A stretch of DNA of 64,000 bases, taken from positions 1,412,501-1,476,500 of the forward strand of contig OX442318.1 in NCBI GenBank assembly GCA_949358305.1. Direction: 5' to 3'. Below the pieces are notes generated by a model. The model worked only from the letters and a program-made list of their open reading frames with translations, ran no database searches and was not told the DNA's origin. Each line of letters begins with the position of its first letter. Positions within the stretch are counted from its first letter, which is position 1. A program made the position numbers and the translations under genes. The DNA comes from Strigamia acuminata. Taxonomy: Eukaryota; Arthropoda; Chilopoda; Geophilomorpha; Linotaeniidae. Below are positions 24,401 to 34,936 of the stretch, piece by piece.

Positions 24401-24688
24401 ACCGCTAAACTCACTCACAAGATGTATTTGGAGACACTATTCAAGACGAATCCACACACACACTGTTCCTGTTCGAAACGCTGTCAAGAGACAATATTCA
24501 TACCTGAAGTAAAAACACACACTTATTCTGCTGACTACCTCTATTTATTTACTGTTGAAAGCAACATTCGAGAAATAATTAAAGAGGAAGAGACAATTAC
24601 CATCATTAAATTGCTGTGTCAAATTGGATCGATTATTTCCATTTGGACCGGTCTCTCAATTTTTGCTCTCATTCAACATTTCAATTGA
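15464..24688 (+). CDS. gene B: complete tandem two-subunit DEG/ENaC channel
   Basis: Exons: 15464-15943, 16000-16072, 16138-16217, 18355-18462, 18605-18693, 18843-19593, 20727-20781, 21262-21326, 21402-21452, 21520-21627, 23335-23444, 24352-24688. The sum is 2307 nt (768 aa plus stop), and every junction is AG/GT with matching phase. Residues 51-71 are TM1 of subunit 1, followed by Y-L-D-E-P-T and F-P-N-V-Y-I. Next come a cysteine-rich ectodomain and TM2 at about 356-382 (DIGGNIGLYFGMS, G-M-S at 371-373). A basic cytosolic linker spans about 386-425. Then come TM1 of subunit 2 (426-445), its ectodomain, and TM2 at 741-768 (TGLS, G-L-S at 757-759). Ordinary family members have two membrane segments; this chain has four, with both ends and the linker predicted cytosolic. 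Subunit 2 lacks the D-I-G-G and final Glu of subunit 1. The N-terminal cytosolic His-Gly gating motif is not visible. The start is the first ATG after the acceptor at 15444. Expected role: a plasma-membrane cation channel. Confidence 0.88.
16446..17595 (-). mobile_element. decayed plant/Stowaway-type mariner element
   Basis: The element has terminal inverted repeats of about 30 bp, beginning CTCCCTCTGTCCCAAATTAT and inverted at the right end, with TA duplications (16444-16445, 17596-17597). It is 1150 bp and sits in intron 3 of gene B. The CTCCCTC..GTCCC terminus is the signature of plant Stowaway MITEs and their mariner-like sources. Transposase fragments on the minus strand support the class (separate entry). 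The middle of the transposase is deleted, so the element is non-autonomous. Confidence 0.85.
16829..17427 (-). pseudogene. mariner transposase fragments (DD39D type)
   Basis: Reading leftward from 17427, a helix-turn-helix N-terminus (QLTDNQRNYILQLLLKRSN, then TRLTISRIWQEVKRQ) is followed directly by IFVQQDNAKPH, which holds the second catalytic Asp, then stops. A shifted frame gives QPPNSPDLNVLDLGFF, which holds the third catalytic Asp. The segment with the first catalytic Asp is missing. The spacing and the PPNSPDLNVLDLGFF motif match plant-type mariner transposases rather than the DD34D animal type. The protein is dead: deletion, frameshift and stops. Confidence 0.8.
17798..17960 (+). mobile_element. 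tRNA-derived SINE, copy 1
   Basis: A tRNA-like head has an A-box (TGGTCCAGTGG) and a B-box (GGTTCAAATCC) about 45 bp apart. A T-rich stretch and an AT-rich tail with TTAGCAGTAATTTTAATGTTTG follow. Copy 2 at 28733-28905 shares both head and tail, which shows a family. The acceptor stem does not pair, so this is not a functional tRNA gene. RNA polymerase III would transcribe it from the internal boxes. Confidence 0.75.
17957..18064. repeat. 28-bp tandem repeat after the SINE
   Basis: The unit CATTGAATCTCAAATGATGA plus AATGACAT is repeated about three and a half times with few changes, directly after SINE copy 1 in intron 3 of gene B. It has no coding role. Confidence 0.7.
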
Positions 24689-24959
24689 TTGCAAAGTAAA
24701 CAACATAATCGTTTTTTTTTTAAAATGGCAGCGGCTACGTTCACGTCCGACATGAACGCATTATTTTCATGACATGCTGTGATTGGCTGAGACCTATTAA
24801 TGTCGCTATTGATGTCGATTCGTTTTCTCAATTTAAGTTTTCTCACATTCGATGTTCTTGAGGTTTTAGCTTCTTTTTTTCTTACAAGCCCCCTCTAAAA
24901 TCCCCCCCCCCACCTAACCTTATCCATTTTTAGCACAGTAGATCGAACTGTGTATTTTC

Positions 24960-25959
24960 CACTGCAAAAAATTTTGGATTTCCAAAAAAAGTCATTGGAA
25001 AGTTAAAGGTAAAATTGGATAAATTCCAGTTTGGAAATGTAATGGAAAGGAAATGGGAAATATTTTTAAGAAAGTTGAATTTCTGAAATTTTTCAACACT
25101 GAAAGATAATGTTGCAAGTGTTTTTGTTAAATGTATGGAAAGCTAATATAAACTAGGTTTGGAAATTTAAATTTCTGTAAATTTTTAACACTAAAAGATG
25201 ATGATGTAAGGCTTTGTTAAATGTATGGAAAGCTAATGTAAACTAGATTTGGAAATATAAATTTCCCTAAATTTTTCAAGACTGAAAGATGATGTTACAA
25301 GTTATTGTAATTGTATGGAAATTTAAAGTAAACTAGATTTGGAAAATTAAATTTCCATTCATTTCACAAGCCTAGAAATTAATGACTAAAGATACTATGT
25401 TTCCAGCTTGTAAAATGTATGGGTTTATCACAAGATGGCAAACATAATTCAAAACTAGAAAATTTATATTTATTAAATGTGGGATTGGTTTTATCATTCA
25501 ATAAAAAGTTGACACAAATTTTGTAGCATAGCATTTTAATTTGATTCTAGAATTTGTTACATCCTCGGCATATTTTTAAGATGTATTGTATTTTTATGAA
25601 AATTTATAGGGATTTATTTTTATGAGATTTATTTTGAGATTTAACTTATTTAGAATTTTTATAAAAAAAGGAATATCAAATTTTATATTTGGAAAGTTGT
25701 TATTTACTGATGGGAAACTCATATTTTACATTTGGAAATCTTAACTTTACTGGTTGAGAAATATGTGTTTAACTGTTTTGAAATTTAATATATCATGCTA
25801 TGATAAGTCATTTGGAAACGGTTGCATTCAGTGTTGAAAAGTCATTAGAAATATGATGTTGTGTACAATTTGAAAATATAACTTTCGGCTTTTGAAATTT
25901 TACATTTCAGTTATATTTCCAAAATATTTTTTGAACGAAAATCTAATTTTTTAGCAGTG
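24960..25959. mobile_element. 1-kb CACTG-ended non-autonomous DNA transposon
   Basis: The left terminus CACTGCAAAAAATT is the approximate inverse of the right terminus ending TTAGCAGTG. A 3-bp duplication TTC flanks the element (24957-24959, 25960-25962). The interior has repeated GGAAAT-rich segments, such as TTTGGAAATATAAATTTCC. The flank of gene A has no such segment at the equivalent place. CACT(A/G) ends with 3-bp duplications are typical of the CACTA/EnSpm group, but no transposase is present. The superfamily is inferred. Confidence 0.6.
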
Positions 25960-25999
25960 TTCAGTTCGTACTTTTCTTTTTACTTCTACCCGATTTGTT

Positions 26000-28200
26000 C
26001 TAACAAAAGCACTCTTGTAGACAATTTTACATTAGCTCATTTCCATTTTCTAACTCAAATGTACTACATCTAAATGCATTCTTGTACACATCATAAATGA
26101 TCTAGTTCTCTCACTGCAAAATCATCACCTCATTTCAATACATTCTAATTGTTACTAAGCATTTCGTCGCCGATCATTTTGTGGCCATTTTTTCACATTT
26201 GTCCACAGTTTTTGCTCATGAATGTCATTTCAATCACAGTTAGTAAGCGCAAACTGAGCAAGAAATTAGTCCCCCTGCATTGTTAGAAATCCTCGTCCAC
26301 TATGGCGACAAAATGTATCCATTTCCTTTCTTATACTACCAGTATTCACAAATTCATTGAATTCTCACGGCTAGGCAGAACAAAACAATGCAATGATGCA
26401 ATGATTCGTGTAGTGAGTTAGAGTACATATACTATGTAAACTAAGCTTATTTAAACCATCTTTAGCCCGTACTGTGTTTTGCTCAAGAAAAAGTGTTATT
26501 GTTTCTTTATCTCCAAATGGTTTTGTGTGAGCAATGTGCACATACATTTCACCCATTGTAAACTACAATATTTAAAAAAAATGGTTGAAAACATGCATTC
26601 TAATTATTGTTACGATTAAAAAATTAATGATAATTCTAATCAAATAAATTGTGTGTGACAATGTACTTTAAATTTTTAAACTGAATTTAGCTCGTACTTG
26701 CTTCTTTTGGTCAAGTAAATGAGTTTAAATGTATTCCTTCTATTCTACATAGATATGAGAGTAATATGCACATCAATTTAACCCAACATTTCACATCTAT
26801 GTAAACAAAATAATTTAAATTTTTTGAAATTATGCATTCAAATTATTCATATGTTAAAATTATTGATGTTTCCTAATGCACAGAAAATTCTATTTGTGGT
26901 AATGCACTTACAAAACACTCAATTAATTTACGAGAAATCGTTGGGAAAAAAATGTATGGCACATTAAACACATTGGAGTTGCTAAATGACAATCATTTTG
27001 GCAAATAATTAAAAATCAGTGTTGTATTGCTTATTTAATAATCTCGTGTTTAAAACTACTTATTCCCCAGACTTGTTTTCCTCAAGCAAATTTATTCAAA
27101 TAAATTCCTTCTTCTCAAAATGTATTTTAAATTTGACACTAACATAAACTAATAAATTTAAAAAATACTTGTAAATTGGTAGATACAGACTTTAATCCTT
27201 GCTGAAAACATGTTATTCAAACTTCAAATTATTTTTATGTATAATTATCACTTAATTTTAAAAAATTATTGACGCTTGTAATGCACACAAATTCTGTATG
27301 TAGTAATTAATTCACGAATAAAAATTTAATGATCTAAAATTCATTATCATATTCCAAATATTGATTACACAAGCCCAGAGAGGAAAACACACTGGACCAT
27401 TTCAACTCAGAAATCAATCAACACAAGTTGGAATTAAACGTGACATCTGGCATAAGCTCAGACGTCTAAGGCGTAAGTATTAACATCCGTCATGAAAAAG
27501 ATGAAAGCGGCCTTTTTAGTTGCCAAAAGCGGATCGATTATTGTTGCTGCTTTTCATGTCAGTTTTCTCGTCAGGGGCGTGACAATAAAAATCCATTGTT
27601 AGGAATCCAGAATGCCCACGATGGAAAATAATTCCCAACAAGAGATGGCGCTGAAACACAATGGCAAAAACAACACACTGTTCTAATACAACGTTTTCCT
27701 AAATCACTGGTGTAGTGGCACATAAAAGTAGTTCAAAACACCAGAATTATAATCGAACTCCAGACATTGTAATCGATTCCCAATAGTTGTTTCATTGTCA
27801 AAGGTGATGCTCTGACACAGAACTACTTTTCCAAGTAGTAGAACACAGTCCAGTTACTGAAGGCGTAATTCGGCTCGGAAATAGGACAACATTATATCGG
27901 AACAGAGTATATACTCTTGTTTGAGGCAAAAAGAGTCCTAAATCCCATTGGTCGAGGCATTTTACTGGTGTTGTGATACAGAAAAATAGACCCAAACACA
28001 AGAAAAAATGAAAAAATCAGCACTGGACGAACACCCTCTGATTAACGAAAATCAAACTCGAAATGGACAGAAATTCAATCCCGCAAAATTCCGTCCAGGA
28101 GTCATTCAATCGCTCAACCGAAAACGTTTCCCATAAAAAAAAAAATTAAATTTACAAAAATTAAAAAAAAAAATCAACATTTTTCCATTGAACATTCCAG
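26000..28200. other. flank duplicated from downstream of gene A
   Basis: This AT-rich sequence repeats, with divergence, the region 8640-11000 after gene A (for example the TTAGCTCGTACTTGCTTCTTTT stretch). Position 27490-27560 keeps a truncated version of the relic pore exon (AAAGCGGATCGATTATTG), cut off where new sequence begins. No gene is visible. Confidence 0.55.
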
Positions 28201-28224
28201 AATTCTCTCCGGATCTTCAACCTG

Positions 28225-28312
28225 GCCAACTGGGAGTCGCAGCAGGTCTCCCATCCAAGTACTGCCGTGTTCTAATGAGAACAGGTGATCAACACAGTGA
28301 GCCAATCCTATT
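28225..28312 (-). ncRNA. 5S rRNA-like fragment (pseudogene or SINE3-type head)
   Basis: The minus strand contains CAGTACTTGGATGGGAGACC (28264-28245), a match to the highly conserved 3' internal promoter region of 5S rRNA. It is preceded by a degenerate GATCACCTGTTCTCATTAGA segment at the position where 5S has GATCTCGTCTGATCTC. The rest of the 5S molecule is not recognisable, so it is not a working rRNA gene. It is either a 5S pseudogene or the head of a 5S-derived SINE. Confidence 0.45.
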
Positions 28313-28407
28313 CGGGATGAGTTTTATTTATAATTTCTAATCTAAAAGCAAAGTAATTGTAATTCCAAACCCCCTGAAAAATAACAAACACTCACTCACT
28401 CTCTCTT

Positions 28408-28987
28408 ACAAGGAGACCGCAGGAGTGTGTCCCTCACAATTGTTAAAATTATCGTTAAATAAAGTATTCACATCACTTGAGCAATGTTTCTTTCTAATAT
28501 TTAAATGCAACGCTCTCTCACATTGTTACAAACAGTTACAACACACAGAATTCTTTACTGTGTGTTGAAACACTATTTTTTGATTTTTTGAGTAAAACGG
28601 TCAAGTGTATCACTACACTTGGTGATTAGCCTGTTCAAACCTTACTCTGGAACCCAGGTAATTTGATATCACATGACATATGACATCACAACTTTGTTTA
28701 CCAACATGACTGCCTGCATGAAGCAACAATAGTGTGTTGTGGTGGCCCAGTGGTTAAGGCAATGAACCAGGGATCTTTTCACACAGGTTCAAATCCTGTT
28801 GGCTGTGAAAATTTTTACTTTTTTTTTTATTATTTATTTTTAGCAGTAAAGTTAATGTTTGTTATTTTGTATTTGTTTTTAAAAAATTAAAATTAATTAA
28901 ATTAAAAACATTGCTCAAGTGATGTGAATACTTTATTTAACGATAATTTTAACAATTGTGAGGGACACACTCCTGCGGTCTCCTTGT
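28408..28987. mobile_element. foldback element with 82-bp perfect inverted repeats, carrying a SINE
   Basis: The left arm 28408-28489 (starting ACAAGGAGACCGCAGGAGTG) is a perfect inverse of the right arm 28906-28987. The transcript of this segment would fold into a long hairpin. SINE copy 2 lies inside and ends exactly where the right arm begins. No transposase is visible. Confidence 0.75.
28733..28905 (+). mobile_element. tRNA-derived SINE, copy 2
   Basis: The A-box is TGGCCCAGTGG and the B-box GGTTCAAATCC. The tail is shared with copy 1 at 17798-17960 (TTTTTAGCAGTAAAGTTAATG, then TTAAAATTAATTAAATT). Confidence 0.75.
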
Positions 28988-29309
28988 TAGTCTGGTGCAG
29001 TTATTTCAACTGTGACCAAGTTTCTTCTACTCTTAGAACACAATTTAAAACCTACGTGTAGGAACATCTGCATTTATAGTAAATTTAGCAAAGTCAAGCA
29101 TATATTTTCACTCCATGTTTTTATTCGGACATTTACAATAACACAATTAAATCATTATTGCTTCACTAGTATGCAACGCCAGCTGCCATCTAACATCAAC
29201 ATTACATCTATACATATTTCATTTTATTACCGTCTATCACATTTTATTCCACAATGCATTTAACATTAAATGAAAAATAGAAATAGTGAGTGAACGTTTG
29301 TTGACTAAG

Positions 29310-29656
29310 TACAGTTCAGTGGCAGCCAATAGCAACATTGATTCACACCAGCACGTGACAAAGTAGACAAATCAATTCTGATGTACTGCGCAGCAAGGGA
29401 CGTCATAATTGATTAATTAGTCAATAACTCATTAAAAATAACTACCAAAACGAAGAGCTATGCAAATAAATTACTTTCGGTTGCAAATTTCTAATATAAA
29501 AAAAATTTTAATCACGTCGTGATTTTTGTTGTAGTAACGAATGCTAGCTCTCCGCGACTTGTTATCGACATTCGTGGCTGCTTGTTTCCACTGTGACTGT
29601 GCATCTTGTTCTCTCAGAACACCCGGTCCTCATGCAGCTCGATTCCAGCCATTAAG
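29310..29656 (+). promoter_or_regulatory. probable promoter and noncoding leader exon of gene C, copy 1
   Basis: The stretch ends at a strong donor (CCATTAAG/GTAAG at 29656) and contains TTGTTCTCTCAGAACACCC and CAGCTCGATTCCAG. Positions 31135-31445 repeat it almost in full. Coding exon 1 of gene C starts at an acceptor (32135), so an upstream untranslated exon is required. An AT-rich AATATAAAAA near 29493 could serve as a TATA-like element. No long open frame is present. Confidence 0.45.
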
Positions 29657-31134
29657 GTAAGAAAAAAATCCTGTAGTAAAAGTACTATTTTACGATAACA
29701 ATCCGCAAAAACAGTGAAATGATATATTGCAACCCAGGATTCTTCGTCCCATTGATAATACTAATGTACCGAATACCTGGCAAGCTTTTGCAAACAATTT
29801 GCATTTGTTTTTTTGCCTTTACACTTATACTGGCATGTTTCACTTAATACTATTTTAAAAATGTATTTATTTACGCATGCTTTTTTTAACAAAAAGTAAC
29901 AGTAAAGTAATGGCAACTGTAACTAAACTTTGTCACGGGCAGACCTACCCACCTGCTTTTTAATTTAGAATAACCCAACTTTATATTTTTCTATTATTTC
30001 TCTATTTTTACCTCTTATTGCTGATTCATCTTTCTTACTCATCCTAAGTTAATTAAGGTGCAATCCGGTTGATGCGCATCTAATTATTCTAAACAATCAA
30101 ACTCTTACTTTTACCTTTCACCCCTTGACCCAAGTTAACCTGACCGGTCACATGACTGAGTCTTCTTCTTTCCATTCATCCTAAGTTTAATCACTTCTTC
30201 TTATGCTTTCTACTGAGTAACATCTCTCTCTAGTAACATTCAGATTTAGTCCTTCTATTATTTTGCGCCTTCAACAAGCGCTAATCAAACATCTAACCCT
30301 ATTGCGCTCATTTCCAGTTGCCATTTTTATATTATCACTGCCCGATGATATCCCTTTCCACCTTTAGGTTAATATCATCGAGCTATCATTCTTTTACGAC
30401 TACAACACCCGCCGTAAGTGAGATACCGACCAATATAAATAATGTTATGCAAAACGCGAGTATTAAGTTTTCTGAGTCTTTGGATGTCCATATTTGAAAG
30501 AGACAACGTTTAGGAAAATCTACGAACTTTGCCCATTACTATTGCGCCAAATTAGCTTTTGCGCGATATTGTTTAGTATTAATTATACCAACTAGAATTA
30601 ATCGTGACAACTTTCTAAAAAGTAGCGATAACGTGTGGCAACTAGTTACTTTTTGGCTAAGTAACGATAACGGGAACTAATCACCAAATTGCAGTAACGC
30701 GTGCATCCCTGATTATAACGAGGCTCGACTGTACAAAGAAGTACCCAAAACTAACCGCTTTTAGTACAAGCTTCAATAATGCAACAAATTCAGAAGACAG
30801 GTGTCCTTCCACTCTAGTTCAAATACTGTAAAAGTTGCCATTCTTAGATCGAGTGCGTGGGGTATTGAGGAGAGGAAAGCCAACATATGGTATGAAACTT
30901 ATTGTATGAAATGTCCGATGTTGCCATAAATTGTCCAAAATAGCCCGTTCTTCCCGTTTTTATATCTGAGAACCCCTAAAATGTTACAATAAACTAGTTC
31001 TTGGCCACCAAAGCATGTTTTATTTTCATGAGACCAACGAATCAGTTAAATCATAGTTACAAACAGTTTTTCAATATAAACATTCCAAAATTCAATGGCG
31101 ATATTTCAAAAATACTATGTGTGTTTGTTGCCAA

Positions 31135-31445
31135 ATTCGGTTCAGTGGCAGCCAGTAGAGAAATCAATTCTCATATACTGCGCAGTAAGAGACGTCAGAG
31201 TAGATCACTTAGTCAATAAGTCATTAAAACAAGTTGGATATTAAAAGTACAAGTAACAGCATAGCAAGTAAATTACTTTCTGTTCCAACTTACTCACATA
31301 AAAGCATGTCTTGAAATAATAAAGGCTCACCCTCGCCTACTTGTTATCGACATTTACGACGCACTTGTTTCTGCTGTGACCAAGTTTTTTGTTCTCTCAG
31401 AACAACCGGTGGATGCGCAGCTCGATTCCAGTGACTCTACCAAAG
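31135..31445 (+). promoter_or_regulatory. probable promoter and noncoding leader exon of gene C, copy 2
   Basis: This is homologous to 29310-29656. It shares ACTGCGCAGYAAGRGACGTCA, TTGTTATCGACATT, TTCTCTCAGAACA and CAGCTCGATTCCAG. It ends at the donor ACCAAAG/GTAAGC (31445), about 690 bp before the exon-1 acceptor. It is the nearer and more likely leader exon. The region between the copies (29660-31135) shows no gene. Confidence 0.45.
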
Positions 31446-32154
31446 GTAAGCAAAGAAATCCTGTATCAGAAGTGTGATTTTATGATAACAATTCCAAAGA
31501 CAACTACCACTTAGAATATAATACAACGAAATATTTAAAGTGTGATCAAATACAATTGCAGCCCTCGTATATAGCCGCAAAATTCTACAGAAAATTTTAT
31601 TTCTTGGCAGAAATTATCCAATTTCAAATTTGGTAATTTGGTCAAGAAATAACAAGTTAAGTAAATGGATTATCTTGATCGAGTTCGGTCAAGGCAGAGG
31701 TCGCCAGTCGCAACATCGATTTCATACAGGGGTGGAGTCAATTGAGAAATTCTGGGCTGTTAAGAGCGTTCGATAACTCATTTCAGCAAGTTTGAAAAGA
31801 AAAGTACAGTCAAAACTCATTGTAATAAACCATGATGTAACATTTTTTTTGTTATAACGAATGATTGGTTGATAATTGGACATAGAACACCATGTTAAAA
31901 TATTTGATATAACCAACTTTTGTTATAACAAACCAATTTCTCGGTTCCCTTGCAATTCGTTATATCAAAGCTCGTCTGTATTAAACAGGTTTGCAAGAAT
32001 ATTGACGAATTAGAAGGAAACAAAATTGAAAGATACGTACTAATAGTAATAGTGAATGTGATGTCCATTGTACTTTTCTATCTAAAATTCTACTGATTAA
32101 ACTGCAAATTTTAGTACAAAATTGTTCTATTCTAGTTAACAATATCCATACAAA

Positions 32155-32910
32155 ATGGACCACCACAAACCACATCAAAGGGTTGGAGTAGTTCAACAAC
32201 TCAGAAAAAGAAAAGTGCAACACATTGTTGGCACTGCCATGGCGGAGCAATCAGAGATACCAGAATTCGTCAAATGTCTGAAAAACGTTTCAAAAAAGAA
32301 AAAGAAAACTACGTATCTCTTTGTCGCATTACTCGCTGTCAATTTGGCAATGTGCGTTTACCAAACTGCGAGTCGAATATTGCATTACCTGGATGAACCA
32401 ACAGCAGTTGATGCGCACTTCATTGAAACAACTCATGGTTTTTTCCCGTACGTTTATATGTACCCAACAAATACACAAGAGATGTTCAATTTTGATGCAA
32501 AAATGCGTGGCAGTAAAGAGAAAATAAAAAGTTGTTACGGTACAAGTAGCTACAACTTTGAACATTATAACATCACTGACATTATAAAATATATGAGTAT
32601 ACCCAGCTACATAACTGAGGCACACTATGCACTGGTAAAGCTCCGCTTCTCTTTCATTCTCTTTTCCAATAAATGAGCAATTCTTTTCAGGGAAAATCAC
32701 GCATTGGCCTGATTATTCAAAATTACGAAACTGTTTGGAGTCCTACTGCTCAAATTTCAAGTGGTAAGTAAAAAACATTAACAAAAACAGCACATTCATT
32801 ATTTGTGAATTCAATTTTGTTTAGCTTTGCGGCTCCCATGTGGAAATTCTAATTACAAGATGGTTATCAAACTAAAATTTCCAGAAGTATGCAGAAGTCT
32901 ACCTCTACCG
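32155..32910 (+). CDS. gene C: DEG/ENaC channel, coding exons 1-3
   Basis: Exons are 32155-32634, 32691-32763 and 32825-32910, with compatible phases. They match gene B exons 1-3 in order, intron positions and reading frame; exon 1 is 480 nt in both. The N-terminus starts MDHHKPHQ, TM1 is TTYLFVALLAVNLAMCVYQ, and the post-TM1 pattern is Y-L-D-E-P-T then F-F-P-Y-V-Y-M. Exon 3 is two codons longer than in B. The next intron holds the large nested insertion, and the gene resumes at 63496. Whether C also has the second subunit cannot be seen, but homology makes it likely. Confidence 0.85.
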
Positions 32911-33360
32911 GTATGTTTAACTTATAACTGATGCATTCTTAAAGTAATTTTGACTAAATATAATTTTAAACAACATAAACTGTTTAAATTGTTTATGTTG
33001 ATCTAACTCCTATGTTAACGTTTGATTTAGTCGGTTGCGAGCGGCAGTGCACATGTGCATGATATTTAAACAACAAGAAATGTTTAACTGAATGCACCTA
33101 GTGTTGTTAAAATTCCACAATTTTTGTCTAGTAGCTAGTAAACTCTATTCGCCATCGCCAAGAGAATCTGCTGATTCTCATTGGTCATTTGCAATTTACT
33201 ACAGGCATACTCAAGTAAACAGAAAAAAGCCCAGCACCTTGTTCATTTTATGAAAAAAAAAGCGCTTATGACATTAGAGCGTTCCAACTAACAATTTTTT
33301 CACTTTGAGCAACCACAATGCTTGTGGCTGACATAAGCTCATTTCTTTTCCCGCAATTGA
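32911..33360. other. gene C intron 3, part before the insertions
   Basis: This is AT-rich intron sequence with an imperfect palindrome (AAACAACATAAACTGTTTAA, near 32970). I see no gene. Confidence 0.5.
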
Positions 33361-33724
33361 CACAGGAAAAAAAGTAGATTTACATTCTTGTAAAAAATTA
33401 TAAATTTAAAGGTACCGGTACATGGGTTTTACAAGTTTGTAAATTAGATTTACAAACAATTGAAAAAAACCTTTTTCTCAGCATATTTACAGTCTTGGAA
33501 AGAGACCATTTCCATGACTTTTTTTACAATAACTTTACAAACATTTTCAATTGTGTAATTATGAAATTTCATAATATGTTTCCAATGTTTTGGAAATATT
33601 CAAACAACATTTCCATCTGAAAGAAAACTGATTGTAAATATAATAATTTAAACAACAAATTTACAATTTATTGGAAATATAAATTTCACTTTTACTACTC
33701 ATTTCAAAAAGTGTGGAAATATAT

Positions 33725-34723
33725 TGTCACGGCCCGGCATTTACGCGCTTGTAATCCTCACCTAATTGTTGTGTTGTGCGCGTTATTCCGTGTGTTTTCC
33801 ACCATTGTTAAAACTCCCAATAAATCCCTAAACCTATTTGTGTTTGAATTTGAGTTTTGATTTGTCCTCATTTCCTATTCATGTTTATCCCTTGACCTGG
33901 CCTGGTGTGGCTCAATTTGGCCACATCAGACTAGTCTAGGTCAGGTATTTCCCACTGTTACCCCTCCTGATTTCGTTTAGTTTATCCTACCTAATTTAAA
34001 TGTTTAGTCACTCGCGACTGACTCATCGCGATGATTATTCACGAGCGCGCCTGATTGGCTTACGCGTGCTTGACTCATGGTTTTCCCCTCGTTTTCTGTG
34101 ATGGACTTGGCCCAAGTTCACTTCTGAGCTGTTTCAGCCAAGTCCGATCAGAAGGCGTAAGACCATGAGCTATCGTAAGTGCCTTAACTGGCCGTTGTGC
34201 ATTTGGCGACTTTTCCTGTGTTAATTCGCAGTAACTCCATGCCACGTAATTGTGCATGTTTGAGTATATACATTATCATATCGCGTGTCTAAATTCCGCG
34301 TGTCATCTTTGATTCCTTTCCTTTCGATGTTCCTTTGTGTTTACACGACGTTTTATGCCGCTGACGTGCCTCTGGACTAGAAATTAGATTCAAGTAGCTA
34401 ATGAGTTGTTTATTTCGTCTTTTGCGCGCGATTAGTGCGCGCTTGCTCGGTCTGGCCGCTCCGCCATTAGGGGTCCCTGCCAGATTAGCCTAAGCCACGT
34501 TTGCGTTGTTAATTCCGCACGTGAGCATTACTTCTTCCATTTTTAAGGCTCCAACAAACTCGGTAATAATTCGTAACATGATCGAATAGGGGGTTAAGCT
34601 TGCCGCCACCCTTCAGGCTGCTTAACGTTGCCGGGCCCTTATTCGGGACCAGGCTCTCTTGTATCGTAACTGGCGCGCCTTTCAAACGCGGTTTCAAAGA
34701 CCAGAAACAACCGGTTCATGTCA
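33725..34723 (+). repeat. gypsy 5' LTR
   Basis: It begins TGTCACGGCCCGGCATTTAC and ends GGTTCATGTCA. It matches the 3' LTR over its whole 999 bp. Confidence 0.93.
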
Positions 34724-34725
34724 CG

Positions 34726-34743
34726 TGGTGCCGAAACCCGGGA
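34726..34743 (+). promoter_or_regulatory. gypsy primer-binding site, tRNA-Phe type
   Basis: TGGTGCCGAAACCCGGGA lies two bases after the LTR. Its reverse complement ends TTTCGGCACCA, which matches the 3' end of animal tRNA-Phe as I know it. Minus-strand DNA synthesis would start from this tRNA. Confidence 0.75.
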
Positions 34744-34936
34744 CCTTGTTGGAGTTTATTCAGTCTAGCGCATATAAACTAGTTGCTATTTAACAAGCAT
34801 TAGTGGCGTTTTTTAGAGACTATTTTGCCGAAAGGAAGGTTTCAGAGTAACTAACTCTTCATAGTACTCGCGTATCGTTTAATTACGGTGCGCATCATTT
34901 GCAGTGAGCTGCTATTACCCTTATTGTCTCACTAAT

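Noticed and set aside
28225-28312. Functional 5S rRNA gene
   Set aside because: Only the 3' internal promoter part is conserved; the 5' half and terminator are absent.
34075-34257. Short frames inside the gypsy LTRs (also at 61254-61436)
   Set aside because: They occur identically in both LTRs because the LTRs are identical; no coding evidence.
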